A stretch of 64,000 nucleotides of DNA from FEN-1297 sp963710735. GTDB lineage: Bacteria > Bacteroidota > Ignavibacteria > Ignavibacteriales > Ignavibacteriaceae. A program made the position numbers and the translations under genes. The stretch lies in the NCBI GenBank assembly GCA_963710735.1, contig CAVQBN010000013.1, positions 186,001 to 250,000 of the forward strand, in the 5' to 3' direction. Below, piece after piece: positions 42,583 to 52,014 of this stretch. Under the pieces are notes generated by a model. The model did no database searches. It worked only from the letters and a program-made list of their open reading frames with translations, and was not told where the DNA came from. Numbering within the stretch: the stretch's first letter is position 1; each line of letters opens with the position of its first letter.

Positions 42583-43431
42583 TTAAAATGCGTGAGAAAT
42601 TTCGGGTTGGAGAATATTAGCCATATGATTGAATTCATTAAGATTATGTGAAACCTTCTCAATCTGCTGCCCAGCTTTTGATTGAGTATATTTTTTCAAA
42701 AATAGTTCCTGGGCAATTATCGAACTGCTGACGGAATGATCAAAACTTACTTCTCCAAGAAAAACCGGGGTTTCTTTCAAGAAATGATCAGCTGCCATTG
42801 AAAGTTTATCGAATGTAATTTTTCCGTCTTCCCTGCCAATACACTTATTTACAATTATTAATTTTTTCCCGGCATATTGATTGGCATTTAATAATTTAAT
42901 CATTACATACGAATCCATTACCGCGGTCGGTTCAGGTAAAGTTACTATTATATTGTTATCCGCCTGATTTAAAACCGATAGTATTTCATCTCCGGCGCCG
43001 GAACCGGTATCAAGAAAAATGAAGTCATAATTTTCCTGCATTGCTCTTAATTGATTAAACATTTTTGAAATTATCCCTGTTCTTTTTGCCGGATAATTCA
43101 GCTTGCCGGAATCGCCAAAAATAAAATGCAAGTTCGGCTCGTACTCACTTACTAATTCGCTAAGAAGTTTTTGTTCTGTAAAAAAAGTATGAATAGTTTT
43201 TGACGCAACTACATTAATCATAATGTTCGCATTCGATAGATTTGAATCCAGATCGAGGAATAAAACTTTTTTTCCTTTTCTTGATAAAGAGTAAGCTAAA
43301 TTTAACGATATAAATGTTTTGCCTGTGCCTCCTTTGCCGGAAGTAAAAGCAAAAATTTTAGAAGATGAATTGAGATCTTGATTTTTGTTCAGCTTTTTTA
43401 GTTCAAACAATCTTTCCGCTTGGCCAAACAT
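42583..43431 (-). CDS. flhG: Flagellar number regulator FlhG (MinD-like ATPase)
   Basis: The 282-residue P-loop ATPase has the deviant Walker A GKGGTGKT (32-39), DLDSNLSNANIM and FIFLDTGSGAGDEIL. The N-terminus GQAERLFELKK resembles the DQAxxLR helix by which FlhG activates FlhF GTPase. With FlhF it sets number and position of flagella. It overlaps flhF by 1 bp. C-terminal membrane helix is not obvious from sequence. Confidence 0.9.
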   Translation of the reverse strand: MFGQAERLFELKKLNKNQDLNSSSKIFAFTSGKGGTGKTFISLNLAYSLSRKGKKVLFLDLDSNLSNANIMINVVASKTIHTFFTEQKLLSELVSEYEPNLHFIFGDSGKLNYPAKRTGIISKMFNQLRAMQENYDFIFLDTGSGAGDEILSVLNQADNNIIVTLPEPTAVMDSYVMIKLLNANQYAGKKLIIVNKCIGREDGKITFDKLSMAADHFLKETPVFLGEVSFDHSVSSSIIAQELFLKKYTQSKAGQQIEKVSHNLNEFNHMANILQPEISHAF

Positions 43432-44567
43432 TAATTTATTTTTCCCGTATAAATCATATTAGCTATAAATTCCGGATCCGCAGATATTATATCATCAGGG
43501 ATAACCTGCCCGTTTGTTAAAAACGAAGCCGGTACATTAAAGGTATTAACTATATTTAAAATGTTTCCATATGTTACTGCTTCGTCAATCTTAGTAAAAA
43601 TAACCGAATTGTAGTCGAAAACTTTAAATTTTTCAGCAACATCCGTCATGTTTCTTGTAGTTCCGGTAGCACTTAAAACAAGATACGTTTCATTAACATT
43701 AGCTGCTTTTAAAAACTCCGTTGTATTTAATAATTGTTCTTTATTTTTCTGGCTTCTTCCGGCGGTATCAATAAAAATTATATCTTTATCTTTAAATGAA
43801 TTCATAAGTCCCGGCATATCCTTAGGTTCATACGCAACCAGCATATCCACATTACTTATTTCAGAAAATATTCTTAGCTGATCAAGAGCGCCAAGCCTGT
43901 AAGTATCTATTGAAATTAATCCAACGCTAAGATTGTGCAATATCTTTGAAATTACTGCTAGTTTGGCAATACAGGTAGTCTTTCCAACTCCGGTTGGTCC
44001 AACCAATGCCACAACTTTGGGAGTGTTTTCTTTTTTAACTTCGAAATGATATGTTGGAATCATCGACGCTAAACTTGACAATACATAACTATCTAAATTG
44101 GATTCATGCAGAAAGCCTTTGTATCTTTTTAGCTGGTTAACAAGGGATGTAATCATCGGCTTTTGAACCTCACGGTCAAACAAAGTTTCTACAACCTTTT
44201 TTAATTCTTTTTCAACATTGTTTTTAGGCTCTTTTATAAACTGGTTTTTTCCCGACGGTTTTATTTCCCTCTTAGGTGAATCCATTTTACCAGCCGGATT
44301 TATAAATATTTTGTCCGTCAATTTTCTTAATTCATCTGGAAGATTTTGCCGGGGTTGTGCAGAATAATTATTCATAGAAGGTTCGACATATTCAAGTACG
44401 GCTTCTTCTTCATCTATACCGGCAGTAATCTCAAACATTTTTTGAGAATTACTTCCGCTATTATAAATTACTCTGGTGCCTAAAATTATTGCTTCTCCGC
44501 CAAGTTCATTTTTCATCTGCATTGAAGCTTGTTTTAATGTGGGGGCGATAAATTTTTTAATTTGCAT
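43431..44567 (-). CDS. flhF: Flagellar SRP-like GTPase FlhF
   Basis: The 378-residue protein has the FlhF N-terminal B domain (MQIKKFIAPTLKQASMQMKNELGGEAIILGTR), an N helical domain (about 115-175) and a GTPase domain with G1 GPTGVGKT (190-197), SIDTYRLGALDQL, IIFIDTAGRSQKN and FTKIDEAVTYGN. It recruits early flagellar components and sets placement with FlhG. Overlaps flhA by 11 bp. Confidence 0.93.
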   Translation of the reverse strand: MQIKKFIAPTLKQASMQMKNELGGEAIILGTRVIYNSGSNSQKMFEITAGIDEEEAVLEYVEPSMNNYSAQPRQNLPDELRKLTDKIFINPAGKMDSPKREIKPSGKNQFIKEPKNNVEKELKKVVETLFDREVQKPMITSLVNQLKRYKGFLHESNLDSYVLSSLASMIPTYHFEVKKENTPKVVALVGPTGVGKTTCIAKLAVISKILHNLSVGLISIDTYRLGALDQLRIFSEISNVDMLVAYEPKDMPGLMNSFKDKDIIFIDTAGRSQKNKEQLLNTTEFLKAANVNETYLVLSATGTTRNMTDVAEKFKVFDYNSVIFTKIDEAVTYGNILNIVNTFNVPASFLTNGQVIPDDIISADPEFIANMIYTGKIN

Positions 44568-46605
44568 CTGCTACCTCTAATTTTTCAATAAACTCAATTT
44601 CTATGTTTGAAGGAAGTTCCGAGTATGAAAGTACGACAACTTCAGGGAAGCTTGAATTTATCAAGCGATAGAAATATGGACGTATTGTTGCCGATGTAAT
44701 AATAATTGGAACATAACCCAGCATTTTGAAATGTTCCATATAAATTTTAATTGTATCATTTAACTCTTTTAACGCTACTGGATTTAAGCCTAAAGTTTGT
44801 ACTGCTTCTTTTTGATTTTGAAGAGATTTTGTTATACTCAATTCAATATCTGCTCCTAATGCAGAAGCATGTATAACTCCGTTTTGATCCTTATATTGAT
44901 TAGCGATTGTATCTCCCATAGCATGGCGGACATATTCTGTTAATACATCAATATTTTTAGTTACCTTAGAATAATCAATTAAAGCTTCAAGAATTTGCAC
45001 CAGGTCTTTTATGGGTATTAATTCCTTTAACAGATTTTGTAATACTTTTTGAATAGTGCCTAAAGACAATAAGTCTGAATTTATATCTTCAATTACTGCG
45101 GGATATTCTTTCTTCAAATTCTCAAGAAGCTGTTTTACTGCTTGCCTGGATAGAATTTTATCGAAATTCTTCTTTAACGTTTCTTGTAAGTGAGTGGATA
45201 AAACCGATATACTATCAACAACTGTATATTCAAGCAATTCGGCTTTGTCTTTTTCTTCGCGGGTTATCCAGTAACTTGAAAGATTAAACGCCGGATCTTT
45301 TGTAGGAATTCCGCTTAAAGCCTCACTTACATTACCCGGATTCATAGCTAAAAATCTATCCGAATAAATTTCATAAGCGGCAACTACATTTCCTTTTATT
45401 TTAATTATATATTCATTCGGTTCCAATTGAAGATTATCCCTAACTCTCACAGGTGGAATTAACACACCGTATTCCAAGGCTATATATTTTCGTGTTGAAG
45501 AAATTTTTTGAAATAAATTCCCGCCCTGTTTTTCGTCCACCAATCCAATTAAACCATAGCCAATTTCTATCTCAACAGGATCAACCTGCAGGTATTGCTC
45601 AACTTTTTCTTCAACCGGCTCGGCTTCAACTTCCTGAGGTTCAATATTAGCAGACGATTTAGTCCTGTTCTTTTTAGTTAAGTATGAGGCTGTTCCTAGT
45701 GCTGCACTTAATAAAAGAAATGGAATCATCGGCATACCGGGAATCAAAGAGAACAAACCAACTGCACCGGACACAGTTGCAAGTACCCGTGGATTTGATA
45801 AAAGTTGTTTCCTCATCTGCAAATCAAGTGCGGTACCCGCAGCATTCCTGGTAACAACAAGACCCGCAGAAGTTGCAATTAATAGAGCTGGGATTTGAGA
45901 AACCAATCCGTCGCCTATTGTTAAAATAGTATAGTTATGTATAGCATCGGTAAAAGACATTCCTTTCCCGGCCACACCAATTATAAATCCGCCTAAAATA
46001 TTTATTGCATTTATAAGCAGACCGGCAATTGCATCTCCTTTTACAAACTTGCTTGCGCCATCCATAGCTCCGTAAAATTCAGCTTCGCGGCTAATCGATT
46101 CTCTTCTAATCCTTGCTTCAGATTCATTAATCAAACCGGTATTTAGATCTGCATCAATTGCCATTTGTTTTCCAGGCATTGCATCCAATGTAAACCTTGC
46201 AGCAACTTCTGAAATTCTACCGGAACCTTTAATGATTACAATAAATTGTATAATTACAAGTATGATGAAAATTATGAACCCTACAACATAGTTACCACCG
46301 ACAACGAATTGGCCGAAAGTATCAATTACTTTTCCGGCATAGCCATCTAATAAAATTAATCTTGTTGAACTAATGTTTAATGAAAGTCTGAATAAGGTAA
46401 GAATAAGCAGCAAACCGGGGAATACCGATATATCCAACGGAGATTGAATGTATAAAGAAGCTATAAGAATTAAAATTGATAAAGTAATATTCAGAGCAAG
46501 AAAAAAGTCCAGTAACCCGGCCGGTAAGGGAATTATCATTAAGCCTAACATAAAGATTAGGCCGAATGCTAATATAATATCGGTATTTCTTCCGAGTGAT
46601 TTCAA
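44557..46605 (-). CDS. flhA: Flagellar export gate protein FlhA
   Basis: The 682-residue protein has about eight transmembrane helices in residues 1-310 (PLPAGLLDFFLALNITLSILIL, RFTLDAMPGKQMAIDADLNTGLI, the conserved FHIPEP-type cytoplasmic loop). A large soluble domain (about 340-680) docks chaperone-substrate complexes. Full length for the family. It works with FlhB, FliP, FliQ and FliR in the export gate. Separated from flhB by 1 bp. Confidence 0.96.
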   Translation of the reverse strand: MKSLGRNTDIILAFGLIFMLGLMIIPLPAGLLDFFLALNITLSILILIASLYIQSPLDISVFPGLLLILTLFRLSLNISSTRLILLDGYAGKVIDTFGQFVVGGNYVVGFIIFIILVIIQFIVIIKGSGRISEVAARFTLDAMPGKQMAIDADLNTGLINESEARIRRESISREAEFYGAMDGASKFVKGDAIAGLLINAINILGGFIIGVAGKGMSFTDAIHNYTILTIGDGLVSQIPALLIATSAGLVVTRNAAGTALDLQMRKQLLSNPRVLATVSGAVGLFSLIPGMPMIPFLLLSAALGTASYLTKKNRTKSSANIEPQEVEAEPVEEKVEQYLQVDPVEIEIGYGLIGLVDEKQGGNLFQKISSTRKYIALEYGVLIPPVRVRDNLQLEPNEYIIKIKGNVVAAYEIYSDRFLAMNPGNVSEALSGIPTKDPAFNLSSYWITREEKDKAELLEYTVVDSISVLSTHLQETLKKNFDKILSRQAVKQLLENLKKEYPAVIEDINSDLLSLGTIQKVLQNLLKELIPIKDLVQILEALIDYSKVTKNIDVLTEYVRHAMGDTIANQYKDQNGVIHASALGADIELSITKSLQNQKEAVQTLGLNPVALKELNDTIKIYMEHFKMLGYVPIIITSATIRPYFYRLINSSFPEVVVLSYSELPSNIEIEFIEKLEVADAN

Positions 46606-46606
46606 T

Positions 46607-47692
46607 TTATACTATTAACTTCTTTTTCTTTTTATTTTTTAATTGATAGATATATGCAAGCACCTGTGCAACAGCTTTAAATAAAGATGATGGGATTTCA
46701 TCGCCAATATCGCAGATTCTATAAAGAGCCCTGGCTAATTCGCGGTCTTCGTGAATCGGGATATTATTTTCTCTTGCTACCGATTTTATTTTTTGAGCAA
46801 GTTCATCAGCTCCTTTTGCAAGCACTTTGGGTGCTGTATTTTTTATAGCATCATATTTTATTGCGACGGCGAAATGAGTTGGATTAGTTATTACCACATC
46901 TGCATTTGGAACACTCTGCATCATTCTATTTTTTGCAGCAGCATATTGCAGTTTGCGTATTCTAGATTTAATCTGGGGATCTCCTTCACTTTGCCGGTTT
47001 TCTTCTTTAATTTCCTGTTTTGTCATCATCATGTCTTTAATAAATTTTTTCTTCTGGAATATTAAATCGATAACAGCAATAATTACATAAAGAAGTGATA
47101 TTTTCCATAGAAGGTTGAATGATGATTGGACCATAAATTTTACAATTTCAGGAATAGTAAGTTCTACTAGCATTGAGGATGCAACTATAAAACTAGACAG
47201 AACAGAATAAGTAAATCCCCCTATTACAATGAGTTTTAGTAGGGATTTTGCAAGTTCAACTAAGGAGTTGGATGAAAAAAATACTTTTTTCATTCCGCTT
47301 ATGGGATTGAACTTGCTTAATTCCGGCTTTAAAGCTTTTGGACTAATTTTTAATCCCACCTGTGCTAAATTTGCTACTAAACTTACAACAAACAACACTG
47401 CCAATATTGGAGCAAGAGTAATCAAAAAGAAAAAAAGAGTATCCTTAGTAAAATTCTGGATCATATCTCTATTTATAGTTAATACATCAAGGTTTCTAAA
47501 AATATTTATTGAAAAATCGGAGATACGGCTGCTCAAAAAGCGCTGTGTAAAGAATACCATCAGCATTCCGGATGTAAAAACAGCAAAGGAATTTACTTCA
47601 GTACTCTTAGCTACTTTTCCTTCTTTACGACTGTCCTCCAGCTTTTTACCGGTAGGTTGTTCGGTTTTTTCCTGGCCGTCTGCGTCCGCCAT
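46607..47692 (-). CDS. flhB: Flagellar export switch protein FlhB
   Basis: The 361-residue protein has an N-terminal GQEKTEQPTGKKLEDSRKEGKVAKS, four membrane segments (about 33-215) and a cytoplasmic domain with the self-cleavage site NPTH (270-273, VVITNPTHFAVAIKY). Autocleavage there switches secretion from hook to filament proteins, together with FliK. It lies 2 bp after fliR. Confidence 0.96.
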   Translation of the reverse strand: MADADGQEKTEQPTGKKLEDSRKEGKVAKSTEVNSFAVFTSGMLMVFFTQRFLSSRISDFSINIFRNLDVLTINRDMIQNFTKDTLFFFLITLAPILAVLFVVSLVANLAQVGLKISPKALKPELSKFNPISGMKKVFFSSNSLVELAKSLLKLIVIGGFTYSVLSSFIVASSMLVELTIPEIVKFMVQSSFNLLWKISLLYVIIAVIDLIFQKKKFIKDMMMTKQEIKEENRQSEGDPQIKSRIRKLQYAAAKNRMMQSVPNADVVITNPTHFAVAIKYDAIKNTAPKVLAKGADELAQKIKSVARENNIPIHEDRELARALYRICDIGDEIPSSLFKAVAQVLAYIYQLKNKKKKKLIV

Positions 47693-47694
47693 AC

Positions 47695-48471
47695 TTATTG
47701 CCCCATTGCTCTGATAATGGACATTAAATTATCCTCATAACCTTTCAATAAAAATTTAATTACATACAAATAAACCGGTGTCAAGGCTACCAATAAAATG
47801 AAACCAATCCCAACTACTAAAGGCTGAACAACAAAGAAAACCTGCATTTGAGGAATAACTTTTGCTATTATACCTTCTGCTAAATAAATTAAAAAATATG
47901 AAACCATTATTGGCGATGCTATTTTTACAGCAATTATAAATACATCTGCGGAATACTTAATGAGTAATTGATAAACGGATTCATTTATTGTAAACACTCC
48001 AAGATGAACTATTGAGAATGAATAAACTAATGCACTTATTATATAATGATGGCCATTAATTAAAAAGAATAACAGCAGTGAACCCATAAATAAAACCTGG
48101 CCGATTTCATCAGAGCTTGTTCCGTCAATGGGGTTTAAGGTTTCAGCCATAGATAATTCCATATTTAAACTGATAATTGAACCTGCATACTGAACTCCAT
48201 AAAAAACAAAGTTCAACATAAAACCTAAAATTAATCCTGTAATTATTTCCTTTATGGCATTTGCAAATAACCAACCGAGCGTGAATTCCACAACAATTGA
48301 TGATTTATCGATTGTTAAAAAAACTATGTATGCAATTACAAGTGATAAGAATACTTTTACAAGTACAGGAATTGATTTATGATTGTATATAGGTGAGGCA
48401 AAAAATGCGGCAGCTATTCTTAAAAAGATAAGCAGCACAATTACAAAATCGCCGACCGGAATATTAATCAT
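47695..48471 (-). CDS. fliR: Flagellar export gate protein FliR
   Basis: The 258-residue membrane protein has the FliR family motifs RIAAAFFASPIYNHKSIPVLVKVFLSL, ANAIKEIITGLILGFMLNFVFYGVQYAG and SMAETLNP. It forms the gate core with FliP and FliQ. Overlaps fliQ by 4 bp. Confidence 0.93.
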   Translation of the reverse strand: MINIPVGDFVIVLLIFLRIAAAFFASPIYNHKSIPVLVKVFLSLVIAYIVFLTIDKSSIVVEFTLGWLFANAIKEIITGLILGFMLNFVFYGVQYAGSIISLNMELSMAETLNPIDGTSSDEIGQVLFMGSLLLFFLINGHHYIISALVYSFSIVHLGVFTINESVYQLLIKYSADVFIIAVKIASPIMVSYFLIYLAEGIIAKVIPQMQVFFVVQPLVVGIGFILLVALTPVYLYVIKFLLKGYEDNLMSIIRAMGQ

Positions 48472-48737
48472 TTTACTACTGTAATAAATATTGTTAACAT
48501 TTTGTTGGTAAAGGCTATCACCTTATCAAGCATCCAAGGCAGCATAAGAATTATTGTTATACCGGTAACAAGAATTTTAGGAACAAATGTTAAGGTCATC
48601 TCCTGTATAGATGTGGCAGCCTGGAAGATTGAAATTATAATACCCACCACCAGGGAAACACCCAGTATTGGTAATAAAATTATAAAGGTTGTGTAAAATG
48701 CTTCTTTTAGAATTTCAATAATTAATTCTTCAGTCAT
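48468..48737 (-). CDS. fliQ: Flagellar export gate protein FliQ
   Basis: The 89-residue protein has two membrane helices: EAFYTTFIILLPILGVSLVVGIIISIFQAATSIQEMTLTFVPKI is the conserved FliQ core. Normal family length. Adjoins fliP with no gap. Confidence 0.95.
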   Translation of the reverse strand: MTEELIIEILKEAFYTTFIILLPILGVSLVVGIIISIFQAATSIQEMTLTFVPKILVTGITIILMLPWMLDKVIAFTNKMLTIFITVVK

Positions 48738-49496
48738 TTACGAAAAGCTCCTTACTACTGATCCGATTATTAAATGCCATCCATCAACGAGTATGAATAA
48801 TAAAATTTTAAATGGCAGCGATATTAGTGTAGGCGGAAGCATCATCATTCCCATCGACATTAGGATACTCGCAATTATCATATCAATCATTACAAATGGT
48901 ATGAATAGGAAAAAACCGATTACAAATCCCGCTCTTAATTCGCTGAGCACAAATGCAGGAATTACTATATAAGTGGGAAGGTCCTTCCTATCGTTTGGCC
49001 TGTTGAGATGTGCTAAACCTATAAATAGTTCAAGATCATCATTTCTAACATTACGAAACATAAATTCGCGTACCGGTTCTATTCCTTTATCGTAAGCCTG
49101 TTCGGCTGTAATTTTCCCATCCATTAAAGGTTTAAGAGCCGTATCGTTTACTTTACTCCAGGTCGGAGCCATAACAAAAAAAGTAATGAATAAGGAAATA
49201 CCCGCGATCAGCTGGCTCGGAGGCATTTGAGGAGTACCTAATGCCGTCTTTAAAAAATGAAATACAATAATTATCCTTAAATAAGAAGTTGTCATAATCA
49301 TCAGCGAGGGAGCTAACGAAAGCACGGTTAAAAGCAGAAGTAATTGTAAAGTGACTGAAATATCTCCCGGTTTGCTCGAAGTTCCGACGTTTATTCCTAT
49401 ATGAGGAAATGGTACTGATGTTGCTTGCTGGGCATGCAGTAAAATCGGGTTAAAGACAATAAATAAAAATATAATTAAAAAAAATGCCTTCTTCAT
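48738..49496 (-). CDS. fliP: Flagellar export gate protein FliP
   Basis: The 252-residue protein has a cleavable signal peptide (about 1-22, ending LHAQ), as in other FliP. Core motifs are LLLLTVLSLAPSLMIMTTSYLRIIIVFHFLKTALGTPQMPPSQ and FVIGFFLFIPFVMIDMIIASILMSMGMMMLPP. It assembles as the pentameric core of the export gate. Overlaps fliO by 4 bp. Confidence 0.96.
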   Translation of the reverse strand: MKKAFFLIIFLFIVFNPILLHAQQATSVPFPHIGINVGTSSKPGDISVTLQLLLLLTVLSLAPSLMIMTTSYLRIIIVFHFLKTALGTPQMPPSQLIAGISLFITFFVMAPTWSKVNDTALKPLMDGKITAEQAYDKGIEPVREFMFRNVRNDDLELFIGLAHLNRPNDRKDLPTYIVIPAFVLSELRAGFVIGFFLFIPFVMIDMIIASILMSMGMMMLPPTLISLPFKILLFILVDGWHLIIGSVVRSFS

Positions 49497-49834
49497 TTCA
49501 ATCCGATATTCTTCTTTAATAAATCCAAAAAATTATTTTTATCATCATTAGTTTCGTATGATTTATTTATTTCCTCAGGCTGATCTAATTCCTTTAAAAG
49601 CGAAATAGAATGATCACTCACACCCAGGACTAGCAGCTTATCATCTACCTTTACAACGGAAATATATTTTTTCGGCATTATCATGTGTGAGCTTAAAACG
49701 TTTATAGCAATTGAGCCGTTTTTTTTCCCTTTGAATGAGACTCCATACTTTCTTATAAAAAAGAGGACTCCATATAACATTCCAACTATTAGTACTAACG
49801 GAATAATTGCTTTTACTATATCGAGAAAAGTCAT
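49493..49834 (-). CDS. fliO: Flagellar protein FliO
   Basis: The 113-residue protein has one membrane helix (about 8-27, IIPLVLIVGMLYGVLFFIRKYG) and a small cytoplasmic domain with NVLSSHMIMPKKYISVVKVDDKLLVLGVSD, the FliO/FliZ signature. It helps FliP assembly. One-base overlap with fliN. Confidence 0.85.
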   Translation of the reverse strand: MTFLDIVKAIIPLVLIVGMLYGVLFFIRKYGVSFKGKKNGSIAINVLSSHMIMPKKYISVVKVDDKLLVLGVSDHSISLLKELDQPEEINKSYETNDDKNNFLDLLKKNIGLK

Positions 49835-50259
49835 TAGTACAATCCCTTTAATCTGTTTCCTGCTTCATTAAGATTTGTAATCCTAATACCGAAGTGTTTA
49901 TCAATAACAACTACCTCACCTTCAGCTATCTTTTTATTATTAACATAAATATCTACTGGTTCGCTGGCCAATTTGTCCAGTTCTATAACATATCCTCTTT
50001 CAAGTTCAAGAATTTCTTTAATCTGCATTTGAGTCCGGCCAAGTTCGATAAAAACATTTAACTGAAGATCTTGAAGAAAGTTTAATTTATCAGACGAGGA
50101 AGTTCCTTTAATTTTAGAATCATCAAATTCCTCAAAGTCTGCTACTCCGGCAGTTACCTTTGAACCTATTGGTTTGCCTTGAGAATTAGAGAAAACTTCC
50201 TCTTCTGCGTCATCATTTTCCAGAGGCATTTGGTTTTCTTTTTCTGTAGTATTGCCCAT
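49834..50259 (-). CDS. fliN: Flagellar motor switch protein FliN
   Basis: The 141-residue protein has an acidic low-complexity N-terminus (1-60) and a C-terminal SpoA domain (about 65-141): LQLNVFIELGRTQMQIKEILELERGYVIELDKLASEPVDIYVN and VVVIDKHFGIRITNL. It forms the C-ring base with FliM. Eleven bases separate it from fliM. Confidence 0.93.
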   Translation of the reverse strand: MGNTTEKENQMPLENDDAEEEVFSNSQGKPIGSKVTAGVADFEEFDDSKIKGTSSSDKLNFLQDLQLNVFIELGRTQMQIKEILELERGYVIELDKLASEPVDIYVNNKKIAEGEVVVIDKHFGIRITNLNEAGNRLKGLY

Positions 50260-50270
50260 TATTCTACCTA

Positions 50271-51254
50271 TTATATTTTATTGTTCGTTTCTGCTTTTCT
50301 AGTAATTTTTATTGCTTTGTGCTTATTAACCACACCTGCACGACCGTAAAAAAGAGTTTTGTTACCAACTTTAATTAAATGTTCATCGCTTATCAAAGTA
50401 TCAAGTTTAATAATATCTCCCTTTTCCAATTCAAATAATTCTTTTACTGTAATCTTAGTGGTACCGAATTCTACAGCCACATTTAAAAAAGTTTTATATA
50501 GATGACTTGCTAAAATTTCATTTGAAGTTGTTCCCGAATATTTTGTCGGCCTAATTGATGACAATTTTTGAGAAGAAAGCTTCGATAATATTGTGTCGAA
50601 TGCAAAAGTTGCAAAGCAAATATTCATCATATAAGATTTTTCACCTATCATAATCTCGAAGGAGATTAATAATACCGATTCACTCTGCGAGGTAATCTGG
50701 GCAAAGTCAATGTCCGATTCAAACCTTTCAACTTTGAATTCATAATTATCTACCATCTGCCATGCTTTTCTAAGATCGAGCATTACTCTTTCGGAAATTA
50801 CAGTTAAAACTTTCTGTTCTATCGGAGTTATAATATTGGTTTGTTTTGCTCCCGTACCATTACCGCCAAGAAGTCTATCAACTAACGTTAAGGAGAGATC
50901 AACATTAAGTTCAAGAATACCCTTTATATCGGTATTCTTTATATCAAAGGTATATAGACAGGCCGGGTTTGAAACTGATAATATAAATTCAGAATAGTAA
51001 ATCTGATCGATTGAAGTAACATTTATATTTACAATACATTGAAGTTTTGATACTAAAAAAGAAGCAAAACTCTCGGCAAAATTTTCATGAATATTTCTAA
51101 TAGTTCTTAACTGGTTCTTCGAAATTCTATTAGGTAAACGAAAATCAAAAAGTACAGCTTCCTTTTCAGAATTTTGAACCGGACTTTGTTCTTCTCCGCT
51201 TTTTACTTTGTTAAGAAGAAGATCTATTTCTTGTTGTGAAAGTACTTCAGCCAT
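50271..51254 (-). CDS. fliM: Flagellar motor switch protein FliM
   Basis: The 327-residue protein starts with VLSQQEIDLLLNKV, the conserved N-terminal CheY-binding helix, so switching by phospho-CheY is expected although no che genes are in the window. The middle CheC-like domain (about 50-240) contains LVDRLLGGNGTG. A C-terminal SpoA domain ends the protein (AVEFGTTKITVKELFELEKGDIIKLD). Confidence 0.95.
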   Translation of the reverse strand: MAEVLSQQEIDLLLNKVKSGEEQSPVQNSEKEAVLFDFRLPNRISKNQLRTIRNIHENFAESFASFLVSKLQCIVNINVTSIDQIYYSEFILSVSNPACLYTFDIKNTDIKGILELNVDLSLTLVDRLLGGNGTGAKQTNIITPIEQKVLTVISERVMLDLRKAWQMVDNYEFKVERFESDIDFAQITSQSESVLLISFEIMIGEKSYMMNICFATFAFDTILSKLSSQKLSSIRPTKYSGTTSNEILASHLYKTFLNVAVEFGTTKITVKELFELEKGDIIKLDTLISDEHLIKVGNKTLFYGRAGVVNKHKAIKITRKAETNNKI

Positions 51255-51258
51255 AGTT

Positions 51259-51813
51259 TTATTGAATTATATATTTGCTGAAATAAACATTATTTATTCT
51301 TACGTCGGGAATCAGTTTCTTTAATCTCCCGGTAATTTCCGTTTTTAAAGTGTCTCTGTAAGAAGTGTTTGCTAATTCAGTAATATCCTTGCTTGATAAA
51401 GTTGTAATTACAACATCTTTAACCATTGCTTCTCTCGTTTTCAATTCCGTTTCCATGTCGGAATTAGGAATATCAAAACCCACAGTAGTCAATAAAAGTC
51501 TCTTTCCGTCGGTATCGGCAGGATTAACAATTAAATCACTTATGGAATAAATATATTTACCTAAAACGATTGGAGATTTCTCTTTATTATTTTTTACTTC
51601 TGTACCTTTTGAATTTTTACTTGAAGGAAGCCCGTCCTGGCTTTCAATCTTCTTGATAAGAATATTTGCAGTAACAAAATAAACTAAGATAAGCTGAAGG
51701 ATAAAAATTGGAATACCGAACAATAATATCTTGGTATTGAATTTAGATTTTGCCGCGGGCGGCTTCATCTCTTCAATTTTTTTTTCTTCTAATGTTTCTT
51801 CTGGTATCGGCAT
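51259..51813 (-). CDS. fliL: Flagellar basal-body protein FliL
   Basis: The 184-residue protein has a cytoplasmic Glu/Lys-rich N-terminus, one membrane helix (about 28-49, ILLFGIPIFILQLILVYFV) and a periplasmic domain ending RLKKLIPDVRINNVYFSKYIIQ, as in FliL, which associates with stators. The ATG at 51813 has a poor ribosome site; an internal ATG at residue 16 (preceded by GAAGAG) is possible. First gene after the terminator behind flgE. Confidence 0.85.
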   Translation of the reverse strand: MPIPEETLEEKKIEEMKPPAAKSKFNTKILLFGIPIFILQLILVYFVTANILIKKIESQDGLPSSKNSKGTEVKNNKEKSPIVLGKYIYSISDLIVNPADTDGKRLLLTTVGFDIPNSDMETELKTREAMVKDVVITTLSSKDITELANTSYRDTLKTEITGRLKKLIPDVRINNVYFSKYIIQ

Positions 51814-51839
51814 ATGTATTATAATTTTTCGATTTGTGG

Positions 51840-51855
51840 TTCAATTGATATGCCA
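51840..51855 (-). promoter_or_regulatory. Candidate promoter element before fliL
   Basis: TGGCATATCAATTGAA on the minus strand ends 27 bp before the fliL ATG, matching 14 of 16 positions of the element at 42511-42526 at identical spacing. It follows the terminator that closes the flgE unit, so a new transcript must start here. Sigma-54-like (TGGCA...TTG) with GA instead of GC; alternatively TTGAAC is a -35 with TATAAT 15 bp further on. Confidence 0.4.
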
Positions 51856-51957
51856 ATCAAATCTTTATCTATACAAATGAAATTAAGGAATGCAGTTACG
51901 TAAAAGTGGTTATTATTCTACACTTGGTTGAATTTGTAAAATTTCAGACGTTAAAAT

Positions 51958-51997
51958 GAAGAAAAAGGAGTACCTTTTAAAAGTACTCCTTTTTTTC
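51958..51997 (-). terminator. Rho-independent terminator after flgE
   Basis: AAAAAGGAGTAC (51962-51973) and GTACTCCTTTTT (51983-51994) form a perfect 12-bp stem with a 9-base loop. It begins about 20 bp past the flgE stop, with T-rich sequence following on the minus strand. It splits the flagellar cluster into at least two transcripts and could work in both directions. Confidence 0.85.
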
Positions 51998-52014
51998 GGA
52001 AGGAGATTAGTGAG

